NCBI GenBank assembly: GCA_023229685.1
Contig: JALNYT010000002.1
Location: forward strand, 620,001 to 684,000
DNA length: 64,000 nucleotides
Direction of reading: 5' to 3'
From: Sulfuritalea sp.
GTDB taxonomy: Bacteria; Pseudomonadota; Gammaproteobacteria; Burkholderiales; Rhodocyclaceae
Shown here piece by piece: positions 32,078-39,632 of this stretch. The position numbers and the translations under genes are program-made. The first letter of the stretch is position 1; each line of letters starts with the position of its first letter. The notes below the pieces were generated by a model that saw only the letters and a list, made by a program, of their open reading frames with translations, was not told the DNA's origin and did not search any database.

Positions 32078-33498
32078 GCGCCAGGATACTGATTGTTGAC
32101 GACGAGGAAATTGTCATCCGGAGTTGTCTGCGCATACTCAGCGATAGCAGTTATGTGGTTGACTCCGCGCAGGACGGCTCCGAGGCATTGAGAAAAGTCG
32201 ACGAGACCGATTACGACATCATTATTCTCGACATCATGATGCCCGGGATTGACGGCCTCGACGTGCTGCAGCAGGTGAAGGAGCGACACCCGGACGTTGA
32301 TGTGATCATGGTGACCGGACTGTCCCAGATCCAGACTGCCGTAAAGGCCATGAAGCTGGGCGCTTTTGACTATCTGTCCAAGCCTTTCGATCCCGACGAG
32401 CTCAAGCATGTGGTGGATCGCGCGCTGGAAAGACGGCGCTTGCTGCAAGAAAACCGCGACCTCAAGAGCGAGGTTAACTCCAAATACAGCTTTGAAAACA
32501 TCATCGGTGCCAGCCCGCCGATGCAAACCGTCTATCGCCTGATCGCGAAGTGCGCTCCGACCAACAGCACCGTCCTGATCACGGGAGAAAGCGGCACCGG
32601 CAAGGAAATGATTGCGCGCGCCATCCACTACAACAGTCTGCGCAAGGACCAGCCATTCGTCACCGTTGATTGCAATACGCTAAGCGAGAATCTGCTGGAG
32701 AGTGAGCTGTTCGGTCACACCAAGGGATCATTTACCGGCGCGGTAGCCAATAAGCGCGGGATGTTCGAAATCGCCAACCATGGCACGCTATTCCTCGACG
32801 AGTTCGGAAATATCCCGCTATCGACGCAGGCCAAGTTGCTCCGCGTCATCCAGGAAAGGGAATTCAGGGCAGTGGGGAGTACCAGCACCCAGAAGACCAA
32901 TGTCAGACTCATTACCGCGACCAACAAGGATCTCAAGGCGCTGGTTGCCGAGGGGGCGTTCCGCGAGGATCTGTATTACCGCATCAACGTCTTCCCCATC
33001 CACTCGCCAGCCCTGAGGGAGCGCCGCGACGATATCCCGGCACTGGCCTTCCATTTCCTCAAGATTTTCTGCAATGAACTGGAAAAACCGGTGTCTGGAA
33101 TCTCGGCCGGAGCGATGAGTCTGCTGATGAACTATGACTGGCCAGGCAACGTGCGTGAACTCGAAAACACCATGCATCGGGCGGCAATTCTCGCCTCTGA
33201 CAACATCATCCGCCAGGCCCACCTGGCGAGCATCATCGATAGCTCGCCGCGAATGAATCTCGAAGTGCCAAGAACCAGCGAGGATCTCAAGCGCATCAAG
33301 AAGATTGCCAGAGAGAAGTCCGTTGAAGAAGTCGAGAAACTGTTCATTCAGGAGACGCTGAAGAGAAACGACTCGAACGTCACCCGAAGCGCTGAAGAAA
33401 CCGGTATGCAACGCTCCAATTTTCAGGCGCTCATGAAGAAGTACAACATTCGGGTCCGGGACACCGAATACGATTCCGACGAATCGGAATCCACCTGA
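32074..33498 (+). CDS. Sigma-54-dependent NtrC-family response regulator
   Basis: A 474-residue regulator with a receiver domain (phospho-acceptor Asp53 in LDIMMPG, Lys in SKPF), an AAA+ domain (Walker A GESGTGKE near residue 171, GSFTGA sigma-54 loop near 217, Walker B LFLDEFG) and a C-terminal Fis-type helix-turn-helix. The sigma-54 loop reads GSFTGA in place of GAFTGA, a known tolerated variant. It is translationally coupled to the heme-motif kinase, so they form a two-component pair. Targets are probably cytochrome genes nearby, but no clear -24/-12 promoter was found by eye. Confidence 0.94.
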   Translation: MSARILIVDDEEIVIRSCLRILSDSSYVVDSAQDGSEALRKVDETDYDIIILDIMMPGIDGLDVLQQVKERHPDVDVIMVTGLSQIQTAVKAMKLGAFDYLSKPFDPDELKHVVDRALERRRLLQENRDLKSEVNSKYSFENIIGASPPMQTVYRLIAKCAPTNSTVLITGESGTGKEMIARAIHYNSLRKDQPFVTVDCNTLSENLLESELFGHTKGSFTGAVANKRGMFEIANHGTLFLDEFGNIPLSTQAKLLRVIQEREFRAVGSTSTQKTNVRLITATNKDLKALVAEGAFREDLYYRINVFPIHSPALRERRDDIPALAFHFLKIFCNELEKPVSGISAGAMSLLMNYDWPGNVRELENTMHRAAILASDNIIRQAHLASIIDSSPRMNLEVPRTSEDLKRIKKIAREKSVEEVEKLFIQETLKRNDSNVTRSAEETGMQRSNFQALMKKYNIRVRDTEYDSDESEST

Positions 33499-33543
33499 CC
33501 GGATGCGGCACGGCGAGGCGCGCAACGCCTTGTCATAAGCCGC

Positions 33544-34194
33544 CTAGTTCGAGGCGGCGCCTTTCTTCGGCGCCTCGTCTTCGACTTCCTCATACCCCGT
33601 TATCATCGCCTTGAAATGCGCCCACGGCGTGTGGCTGAGGCTTGCCAGGTAAGGGTGTATGAAGATAAATCCCGTGAAGAATATGAAGAACAGCACGTGC
33701 ACGGTATCCACGACACGCACTCCGCCGAACATCTCGACCATGGCCGCAAAGCGCGTGACATCCCACAACAGCACGCCCGTGAAAAACTGCACGGGCACCA
33801 CCAGCATCATGATGATCTGGTAGGTCATGCTCTGCAAGGCATTGAACTTGTGATAGACGCTCACATGATGCGGATTGGGGTCGCCCCTGAAAATGCCGTA
33901 CCCGTAGTACTGCATCTGGCGGAAGCTCGCGCGAAAGTATTTCGTTGGGCTTAGCTCAGGGTGATAGACCTTGATCTTGTCGGTGAATAGATAAAAGCCC
34001 AGCCACAGGAAGAAATTGGCGATCAGTACGAAGCCGACCCAGTTGTGAGCGACTACTGCCGTGCGAAACGGCACCAACTGGATCAGGTCGAGATACCTGA
34101 TCTGCAGTCCGGTAGCGATTAACAGGATGAAACCGACGGCATTGGTCCAGTGCCAGATTCTGACCGGTAGCGGATTGATATATAGCTTTTGCAT
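33544..34194 (-). CDS. Membrane cytochrome b (CbcB/HyaC-like)
   Basis: A 216-residue membrane protein with four spans, of the diheme cytochrome b561 type found as the quinone-reactive subunit of hydrogenases and of formate and thiosulfate systems. Candidate heme ligands are His15 in PVRIWHWTN, His in AHNWVG, His in SVYHKFN and His in VDTVHVLFF. It lies 12 bp after the nine-heme cytochrome gene and is probably co-translated with it. The pair resembles Geobacter CbcA/CbcB, an inner-membrane bc-type quinol dehydrogenase; that comparison is by layout rather than a measured similarity. Confidence 0.85.
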   Translation of the reverse strand: MQKLYINPLPVRIWHWTNAVGFILLIATGLQIRYLDLIQLVPFRTAVVAHNWVGFVLIANFFLWLGFYLFTDKIKVYHPELSPTKYFRASFRQMQYYGYGIFRGDPNPHHVSVYHKFNALQSMTYQIIMMLVVPVQFFTGVLLWDVTRFAAMVEMFGGVRVVDTVHVLFFIFFTGFIFIHPYLASLSHTPWAHFKAMITGYEEVEDEAPKKGAASN

Positions 34195-34206
34195 GGCTGG
34201 CTCCTG

Positions 34207-35622
34207 CTATTTCGAGGCATCGTCATCAGCGCGACGATCGTTTGGAAGCGCTTGACTGTTGGTCTGGGCAAGTTCGGCGATCCTCTCGGCTTCATGCTGC
34301 GCCCGAACTCTTCTGAACATCCATTTGATTGTCATGTGCGCCAGAGGCCCGCCGATACCCGCCAGCAGAACCAGGATCAGCGCGTAGTCCAGCAGCTTGA
34401 TCCGGGTGCTGCCGATGGCATAGAAGCCGCGCACCGATTCGGTTGCCTGCAGGGAATTCAATACATCCTTCTGGACACCATGGCGCAGAGGTCTTCCATC
34501 CGGACTGGCGATGGTCAGCATCACGCTCTGAAAGGGCTCTGCGCCGGCCCGGTGACAGGTGTTGCAGTCCTTGATCGCCTTGGACTTCTCGGTTAGCTGG
34601 TGGGCCTCGACGCCCGAGCGCACTTCCAGACGACCGCGCAAGACGGTTTTTCCTTGACCGCCATCCTGGTTGAATTCCCGGAGCAGGCTCAACAGTGCCC
34701 GCTCATCCAGGCCCACATTTTGAAGGTCGGCACCGTCGGTCCGCTTTTCAAACAGGGGAACCCCGGACTTCTCCGAAATTTGACGCTTCGCCACGTTGTC
34801 ATAGAGCCGGAGGTTGACCCGACGCTGCGCGCCCGGAACATGACAGACGGGACACGAGATTGCCTCGAAGTGCAACGCCGCGTTGGGCAGCCAGTCCTTG
34901 TGCTCGTTGACCGCCTCTTTATGGCATGACAGACAACTGTCCTTTATGCCGTCACCGAACGATGCCGCCTTTACGTCATGCGTCTTGTGGCAGTCAAAAC
35001 AGATGGGAGCGGTCTTGCCTTTGGCAATTCGTTCCAGCCCGTGCACATCCTTGGAATAGGCCTTGAAGATGTCTTCGTGGCACTTCGCGCAAGGAGTCGA
35101 CGCGATCGGCCCGACAATTTTGACGGAACGCAAGGTATGCGGATTGTGGCAATCCGCGCACAGCGGGGCGTCCTTCCTGCCTGCTTTGCTGCCTTCCTTG
35201 ACCAGTGCTGCATGGAGGCTGTCTTCGTATTTCGCAAAGTTCTTCTTGTGGCACTCACGGCAACTCCCCTGCATGCTCAGGGAATACTCGCGTTTGCTCT
35301 TGATGACCGCCTTTTCCTTGCCGTGGGTCTTGGCGTCGATACCTGAGTGGCAGTCCTCACAATCGTTCTTGGTGTGCATCGACTCCACAAAGGCTTTGGT
35401 GGAGACGTGCAGGGAGAGCGTCTCCTGGTTCTCAAGCTTTTTCCCCATGCCTTCCTTGTCGTGACACTTGAGGCAGGCCTTGGTTTCTTTCGACAGGTCG
35501 CCATCTTCCGCACGAGTGGCCATTCCCGGGACTGAAAGAAGGAGCGCGGCCATGGTTGCCAGGATCAGGCTCCTTGAAGATGCGGGAGGAATCAGTTTGT
35601 CCAAGATCCAGGAACTTTTCAT
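34207..35622 (-). CDS. Nine-heme c-type cytochrome with C-terminal anchor (CbcA-like)
   Basis: A 471-residue protein with an N-terminal signal (to about residue 38), nine CxxCH motifs (CLKCH, CEDCH, CRECH, CADCH, CAKCH, CFDCH, CLSCH, CPVCH, CNTCH) and one C-terminal membrane span near residues 415-440, followed by a short cytoplasmic tail. The ATG at 35622 is chosen because it is followed directly by a signal-like segment; an upstream in-frame start at 35718 would add 32 unlikely residues. With the cytochrome b encoded just downstream it forms a two-subunit quinol dehydrogenase able to feed periplasmic cytochromes. Confidence 0.88.
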   Translation of the reverse strand: MKSSWILDKLIPPASSRSLILATMAALLLSVPGMATRAEDGDLSKETKACLKCHDKEGMGKKLENQETLSLHVSTKAFVESMHTKNDCEDCHSGIDAKTHGKEKAVIKSKREYSLSMQGSCRECHKKNFAKYEDSLHAALVKEGSKAGRKDAPLCADCHNPHTLRSVKIVGPIASTPCAKCHEDIFKAYSKDVHGLERIAKGKTAPICFDCHKTHDVKAASFGDGIKDSCLSCHKEAVNEHKDWLPNAALHFEAISCPVCHVPGAQRRVNLRLYDNVAKRQISEKSGVPLFEKRTDGADLQNVGLDERALLSLLREFNQDGGQGKTVLRGRLEVRSGVEAHQLTEKSKAIKDCNTCHRAGAEPFQSVMLTIASPDGRPLRHGVQKDVLNSLQATESVRGFYAIGSTRIKLLDYALILVLLAGIGGPLAHMTIKWMFRRVRAQHEAERIAELAQTNSQALPNDRRADDDASK

Positions 35623-35799
35623 CGGAGTTTCCCTTAAATAACCCACCGTGCCTCGGGCCGCGCGCCATGGCCCTCGATCCTGCGACTCGAGCGGACTAAC
35701 TCGACCGAACACCACCAAGCCATACAGCCGGCCCTGATGGTGTTATGGTCATTCTAGCAAGGTGCCTCTGCTGCGACGTGCGTGATCTTGCCGTTTGCA

Positions 35800-36498
35800 T
35801 CATTCGACTTGCGTCTTCTTGATCAGCGCCCGCACTCCAAGCCAAGCCAGCATTGCAGTCCCGACGAAGGGAAGCGTGACTATGAAGGCCAGGCCGATGA
35901 AGGGAGCGGCGACCAGCGAGATGACCTTCGTCGCCGTGGCGTTCTTCTTGAGCGCCTTGACGCCCAGATAGGCCAACATGCCCAAACCGACGAAGGGAAG
36001 CATGACCGCATACAGCAAACCAATGAATGGAGCTGCCACAAACAGCGCGACCTTCTTCAGGTGGCTTTCCTCTTCGACGGGTTCCGGATGCGCCGCTTCG
36101 ACAAGACCCGGGACAACAGCCGGCACCGCCTCGAGCAACGCTTGCCGGAGGCTGCCCTCGATCATTTCGGGAGACAGGGGCTTTTCCAGGAAGGAGGAAA
36201 CGCCTGCCGCCTTGGCGCGTTCCTGATTTGCCGCAGAGCCGAAGCCGGTGACGATGACCACTGGTGTCCACGGGCGCTCGACCTTCAGCCGCTCGGCAAG
36301 CTCGATGCCGCTCATGCCGGGCATCTTGATGTCGGTGAAGACGACGTCGTATTCACCTTCCTGCACCTTGCTCAGAGCTTCCTGGGCATTCTCGGCGGTG
36401 ACTACCACATAACCCTTTTGCGAAAGCACGCGGTTGAAACTCTTGCCGACCACGGGGTCGTCATCTACGACCAGAACTTTATGTTGTAAAGCGCTCAT
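35800..36498 (-). CDS. Receiver domain fused to a duplicated membrane hairpin
   Basis: A 232-residue protein. Residues 1-125 are a complete receiver domain (VDDD, Asp56 in FTDIKMPG, Thr in VIVTG, Lys106 in LEKPLS). After a Pro/Glu linker come two copies, 42 residues apart, of a hydrophobic hairpin with the pattern V-AAPFIGL-x3-V-x-LPFVG-x2-MLA-x-LGV-x-AL, each ending in lysines (about 148-185 and 190-228). No DNA-binding or enzymatic output is present. Receivers carrying C-terminal membrane segments are unusual, and this implies phosphorylation-dependent control of something at the membrane. The gene lies next to the CbcA-like gene and another receiver gene. Confidence 0.85.
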   Translation of the reverse strand: MSALQHKVLVVDDDPVVGKSFNRVLSQKGYVVVTAENAQEALSKVQEGEYDVVFTDIKMPGMSGIELAERLKVERPWTPVVIVTGFGSAANQERAKAAGVSSFLEKPLSPEMIEGSLRQALLEAVPAVVPGLVEAAHPEPVEEESHLKKVALFVAAPFIGLLYAVMLPFVGLGMLAYLGVKALKKNATATKVISLVAAPFIGLAFIVTLPFVGTAMLAWLGVRALIKKTQVE

Positions 36499-36580
36499 GA
36501 CATTTCTCCTTGATAAACCGGGCTAAGTCAGCCAATCTGGCAGCTACCAGCCCTAAATTGATTCTTTGCCGTTTTGGTCG

Positions 36581-36997
36581 CTACCGGCTACCCCGCTGGG
36601 CTTGTTGATCGCACCGTAGCGCCCACCTCTTATGCAACATGGCACCGTTTGCCGCATTGATGACTTCGTCGGGGCCAACCGGCTTGGCGAGGTAGTCATA
36701 GGCACCCAGTGATACCGCTTTCTTGGCGGACTCGACCGCTGGATACCCGGTAATGACGATGACTTCGCTCTCAGGCCATTTTTCCTTGATCGTCTTGAGA
36801 ACGGTCATGCCGTCCATTCCCGGCATACGCAGATCGAGCAACACGATATCGAACGGATGCCGTCCCATCACCTCCAACGCATCGTCACCATTCCATACCG
36901 CAGCCACGCTGCAGTGTTCTCCCGACAAGGTCCTGACATAACTGCGTCGAACGACTTCTTCATCATCTACGACCAGGACTGTGGCTTTCTCAATCAT
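36581..36997 (-). CDS. Single-domain response regulator (CheY-like)
   Basis: A 138-residue receiver with acidic pair DDEE, phospho-acceptor Asp55 in LLDLRMPG, Thr in VIVITG and Lys in LAKPVG. There is no output domain; a short basic tail follows. A GAGGTGGG ribosome binding site decides the ATG at 36997 over an in-frame start at 37027. It is 83 bp upstream of the receiver/membrane-hairpin gene on the same strand and may belong to the same phosphorelay. Confidence 0.9.
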   Translation of the reverse strand: MIEKATVLVVDDEEVVRRSYVRTLSGEHCSVAAVWNGDDALEVMGRHPFDIVLLDLRMPGMDGMTVLKTIKEKWPESEVIVITGYPAVESAKKAVSLGAYDYLAKPVGPDEVINAANGAMLHKRWALRCDQQAQRGSR

Positions 36998-37443
36998 TTT
37001 GCCCACCTCTGATTTCCTTGTACTCAAGTTCCTCTTAGCAATCCTCGTGCCGATTTTTGGCCAAGCTAAAAAAGCTGTTTAATGTCAATAAGTTATAGGT
37101 CCTTATGTGGTGGCTCAGTGTGGCGTCCAGGCATCGAGCGAACCGGTCCAAGTACATTTCTTTTATGCATTTCAATGGAGGAGGCTCGCAGATGTTGTAC
37201 TTAATCAGAGAGTTACGAAGTACAAACGGAAGCTTTAATATTGGCTGTGGGTAGCCGGAGCAGCGGACCCGCCTTGCGCGGCGCCGGTTTTCGGCCATTC
37301 AACCCAGCCGCGAGGCCGTTTATGCGGGGCCGGTCGAGGCCGCGCCGCAGCGCGCTGTCATGTCATTCCATAGCGCCGGCGGAGACAGCCCCGGAAGGCA
37401 ATGCCGTCAGCATTGCCCGGGCAGTTTCAAGACAATTTCGTTG
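36998..37443. other. Gene-free stretch with no recognised element
   Basis: About 446 bp between two divergently unrelated regulator genes on the minus strand. The left half is AT-rich compared with its surroundings and probably holds the promoter of the single-domain regulator; the right half is GC-rich. Short open frames here lack codon structure and ribosome binding sites. I see no repeat, RNA or terminator that I can support. Confidence 0.5.
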
Positions 37444-38139
37444 CTACTTGTGGATTAACTGATAGCCGGCGCCGGTGACGGTCTGAATGGGGGAGCGGCC
37501 ATCGCCAAGCTTGCCCAGCTTTTTCCTCAGATTGCTGATGTGCATGTCGAGGCTGCGGTCGTATTGCCCGATTTCGCGACCGAGCACGCTAATGGCCAGC
37601 TCCGCCTTGCTGACCGCGTGGCCGGAGTAGTTGAACAGGGCTTCCAGCAGATTGAATTCCGTACTGGTCAGTTGCAGCGGCTTGCCGCGCCATGTAGCCC
37701 GGCGTTCTGCCGGAAAAATACTGAGACCCGCCGTATCGTTGCCGGACTTCCTCTCGATAGCCATTTGCCGCCGGGTACGGCGCAGGATGGAATGCAAGCG
37801 CGCCACCAACTCGCGCAGATTGCATGACTTGGACAGATAGTCGTCAGCACCGAGTTCAAGGCCGACAATGCGCTCGACGTCGTCGCTGCTGGCGGCCAGC
37901 ATCACTACCGGCAGCTCTCCCTGCTGGCGAATGCGCCGCAGCACTTCGATCCCGCTCAATTCCGGCAGCATCACATCCAGTATGACAAGATCGTAGGCAT
38001 CTTCCATCGCGTGGTGCAAACCCGTCTCGCCGTCGTATTTGACCGTGACGCTGAAACCATGACCGTGAAGATATTCGGCCAATGTCCGGCACAGCACGGG
38101 ATCGCCGTCTACCAGCAATAGTTGTGGTACCTGCTCCAA
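37444..38139 (-). CDS. OmpR-family response regulator, orphan
   Basis: A 231-residue regulator with a receiver domain (Asp55 in ILDVMLPE) and a winged-helix domain whose recognition segment is SLDMHISNLRKKLGKLGDG with the terminal VTGAGYQL. It resembles CpxR and relatives. The acidic pocket reads VDGDP rather than VDDDP and the conserved lysine is followed by Ser instead of Pro (SKS), so phosphorylation behaviour may be altered. No kinase gene is adjacent. It is divergent from the decaheme/porin operon across a 480-bp region that contains two direct-repeat sites of the CpxR kind. Confidence 0.9.
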   Translation of the reverse strand: MEQVPQLLLVDGDPVLCRTLAEYLHGHGFSVTVKYDGETGLHHAMEDAYDLVILDVMLPELSGIEVLRRIRQQGELPVVMLAASSDDVERIVGLELGADDYLSKSCNLRELVARLHSILRRTRRQMAIERKSGNDTAGLSIFPAERRATWRGKPLQLTSTEFNLLEALFNYSGHAVSKAELAISVLGREIGQYDRSLDMHISNLRKKLGKLGDGRSPIQTVTGAGYQLIHK

Positions 38140-38250
38140 TAGAACCCCTCATCCGAAACGCGACATGGGCGATGGTATTGATCGCCTGGCGTGACCAAAT
38201 TCGGCATGCTCCGCACGAACCCGGCCACTTGCCCTGTTGTATCGCAACAA

Positions 38251-38265
38251 CTTTCAAAAATTTAC
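38251..38265 (-). promoter_or_regulatory. CpxR-like direct repeat near the OmpR-family gene
   Basis: On the minus strand GTAAA, five bases, GAAAG: one base off the GTAAA-N5-GTAAA box of CpxR apart from the ending. It lies about 110 bp before the start of the response regulator gene and could serve autoregulation. Confidence 0.4.
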
Positions 38266-38480
38266 ACAAACGGCCAGCACAAAAGACAAAGTTATTCACT
38301 CAAGTTCTCACCGCACGGCTTCATTTACACCTGAAATTTATCTTGCGCTCGACCGTGCCGAACAATTATTTCATACTTAACATGCCATTAGAAAAGTTTC
38401 TGGATCCACGGGATATAGCGCCGCCGCGGACAATACCCATTAACCAGTAATGCCTACCGAAAATCCCGCACGGAAGTGAT

Positions 38481-38495
38481 GTAAGCATTTGTAAG
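38481..38495 (+). promoter_or_regulatory. CpxR-like direct repeat upstream of the decaheme/porin operon
   Basis: GTAAG-CATTT-GTAAG is an exact direct repeat with the 5-bp spacing of OmpR/CpxR-type sites, 126 bp before the decaheme cytochrome start. The rest of the 480-bp intergenic region holds no gene, and no convincing sigma-70 promoter could be chosen by eye. Confidence 0.5.
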
Positions 38496-38620
38496 TGACA
38501 GTTACAAAGGTGCTCTGTCGGGGGTTGACCCGTGGCGCCCCGAAGCGCATCTTCGCGCCCTATTGCAGGGTTAAGATTCACTTAAGAAAGTACCCAAATG
38601 TGTAATTTCGAGGAGTTGAC

Positions 38621-39619
38621 ATGAAGCAGTGGAAGAAATTTATCGCGGTTTTTGCAGCAAGCATAGGGATGGGCCTTCTGTCCGCGACACCGGCGCTGGC
38701 CGCTGCCGATCCGAAACCGGCTGCAAGCGCCAAGGACATCGTCCTGCAGGGCGATGCCCAGTGCACCAGGTGCCACGACGAGGCCGACGGCCCGCAGCTC
38801 CTGGCGATTGGCAAGACCAAGCATGGCACCAACGCTGACAACCGCACCCCGAGTTGTACCAGTTGCCACGGCGAGAGCGCCAGCCACAAGGATTTCAAGG
38901 GTAGCGGCAAACCGCCGAAGCCCGCAATCACCTTCGGCAAGACTACGGCCAACCAGGCCAGTGAGCGCAGCGGCGCCTGTCTCACCTGCCACCAGAAGGA
39001 TGCGACGCGCTCGCACTGGGCCGGCAGCACGCACGAAACGAAGGACGTGGCGTGCAGTTCATGCCACACGGTTCATGCCGCCAAGGACAAGGCGCGCGAC
39101 AAGCGAACCCAGACCGAAGTCTGCTTCACCTGCCACAAGGAACAGCGCGCCCAGGTCAACCGGCCTTCACACCATCCGATCATGGAAGGCAAGGTCGCCT
39201 GCTCCGATTGCCACAATCCGCACGGCTCGGTGGCGCCGAAGCTGATGAAGCGCAACAGCACCAACGAGACCTGCTACCAGTGCCACATGGAGAAACGCGG
39301 CCCGTTCGTGCATAACCATGAGCCGGTCGGCGAAGATTGCTCGAATTGCCACAACCCGCATGGCACCACCGCGGAATTCCTGCTCAAGGCGCGAGTACCC
39401 TTCCTGTGTCACCAGTGCCATACGCCGCATGGAGGCTTCATACCGCAGCTGGTTGGCTCACAGACCCCCGCGATCCTGGCAGGGCAAGCAGTCAGCGGGC
39501 TTGGCAAGGGCACCACCAACGTTACCCAGGGCCGCGCCTGCATGAACTGCCATACCCAGGTGCATGGCAGCAACAATCCGGCCAACACCAACCCGACGCC
39601 GCAGTTCATGCTGCGCTGA
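38621..39619 (+). CDS. Decaheme periplasmic cytochrome, MtrA/PioA/DmsE family
   Basis: A 332-residue cytochrome with a signal peptide (about residues 1-28) and exactly ten CxxCH motifs (CTRCH, CTSCH, CLTCH, CSSCH, CFTCH, CSDCH, CYQCH, CSNCH, CHQCH, CMNCH), the count and size of the MtrA/MtoA/PioA/DmsE family. These proteins form a heme wire through an outer-membrane barrel. A GAGGAG ribosome binding site precedes the ATG. The porin gene follows 13 bp later. No MtrC/OmcA-type surface cytochrome is encoded in the window, so the pair resembles the two-protein PioAB/MtoAB systems. Confidence 0.95.
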   Translation: MKQWKKFIAVFAASIGMGLLSATPALAAADPKPAASAKDIVLQGDAQCTRCHDEADGPQLLAIGKTKHGTNADNRTPSCTSCHGESASHKDFKGSGKPPKPAITFGKTTANQASERSGACLTCHQKDATRSHWAGSTHETKDVACSSCHTVHAAKDKARDKRTQTEVCFTCHKEQRAQVNRPSHHPIMEGKVACSDCHNPHGSVAPKLMKRNSTNETCYQCHMEKRGPFVHNHEPVGEDCSNCHNPHGTTAEFLLKARVPFLCHQCHTPHGGFIPQLVGSQTPAILAGQAVSGLGKGTTNVTQGRACMNCHTQVHGSNNPANTNPTPQFMLR

Positions 39620-39632
39620 TATACGGAGATCA

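Noticed and set aside
33536..33560. GCCGCCT/AGGCGGC hairpin between the sigma-54 regulator and the cytochrome b gene as a bidirectional terminator
   Set aside because: The stem overlaps the cytochrome b stop codon and there is no clear T run on either side.
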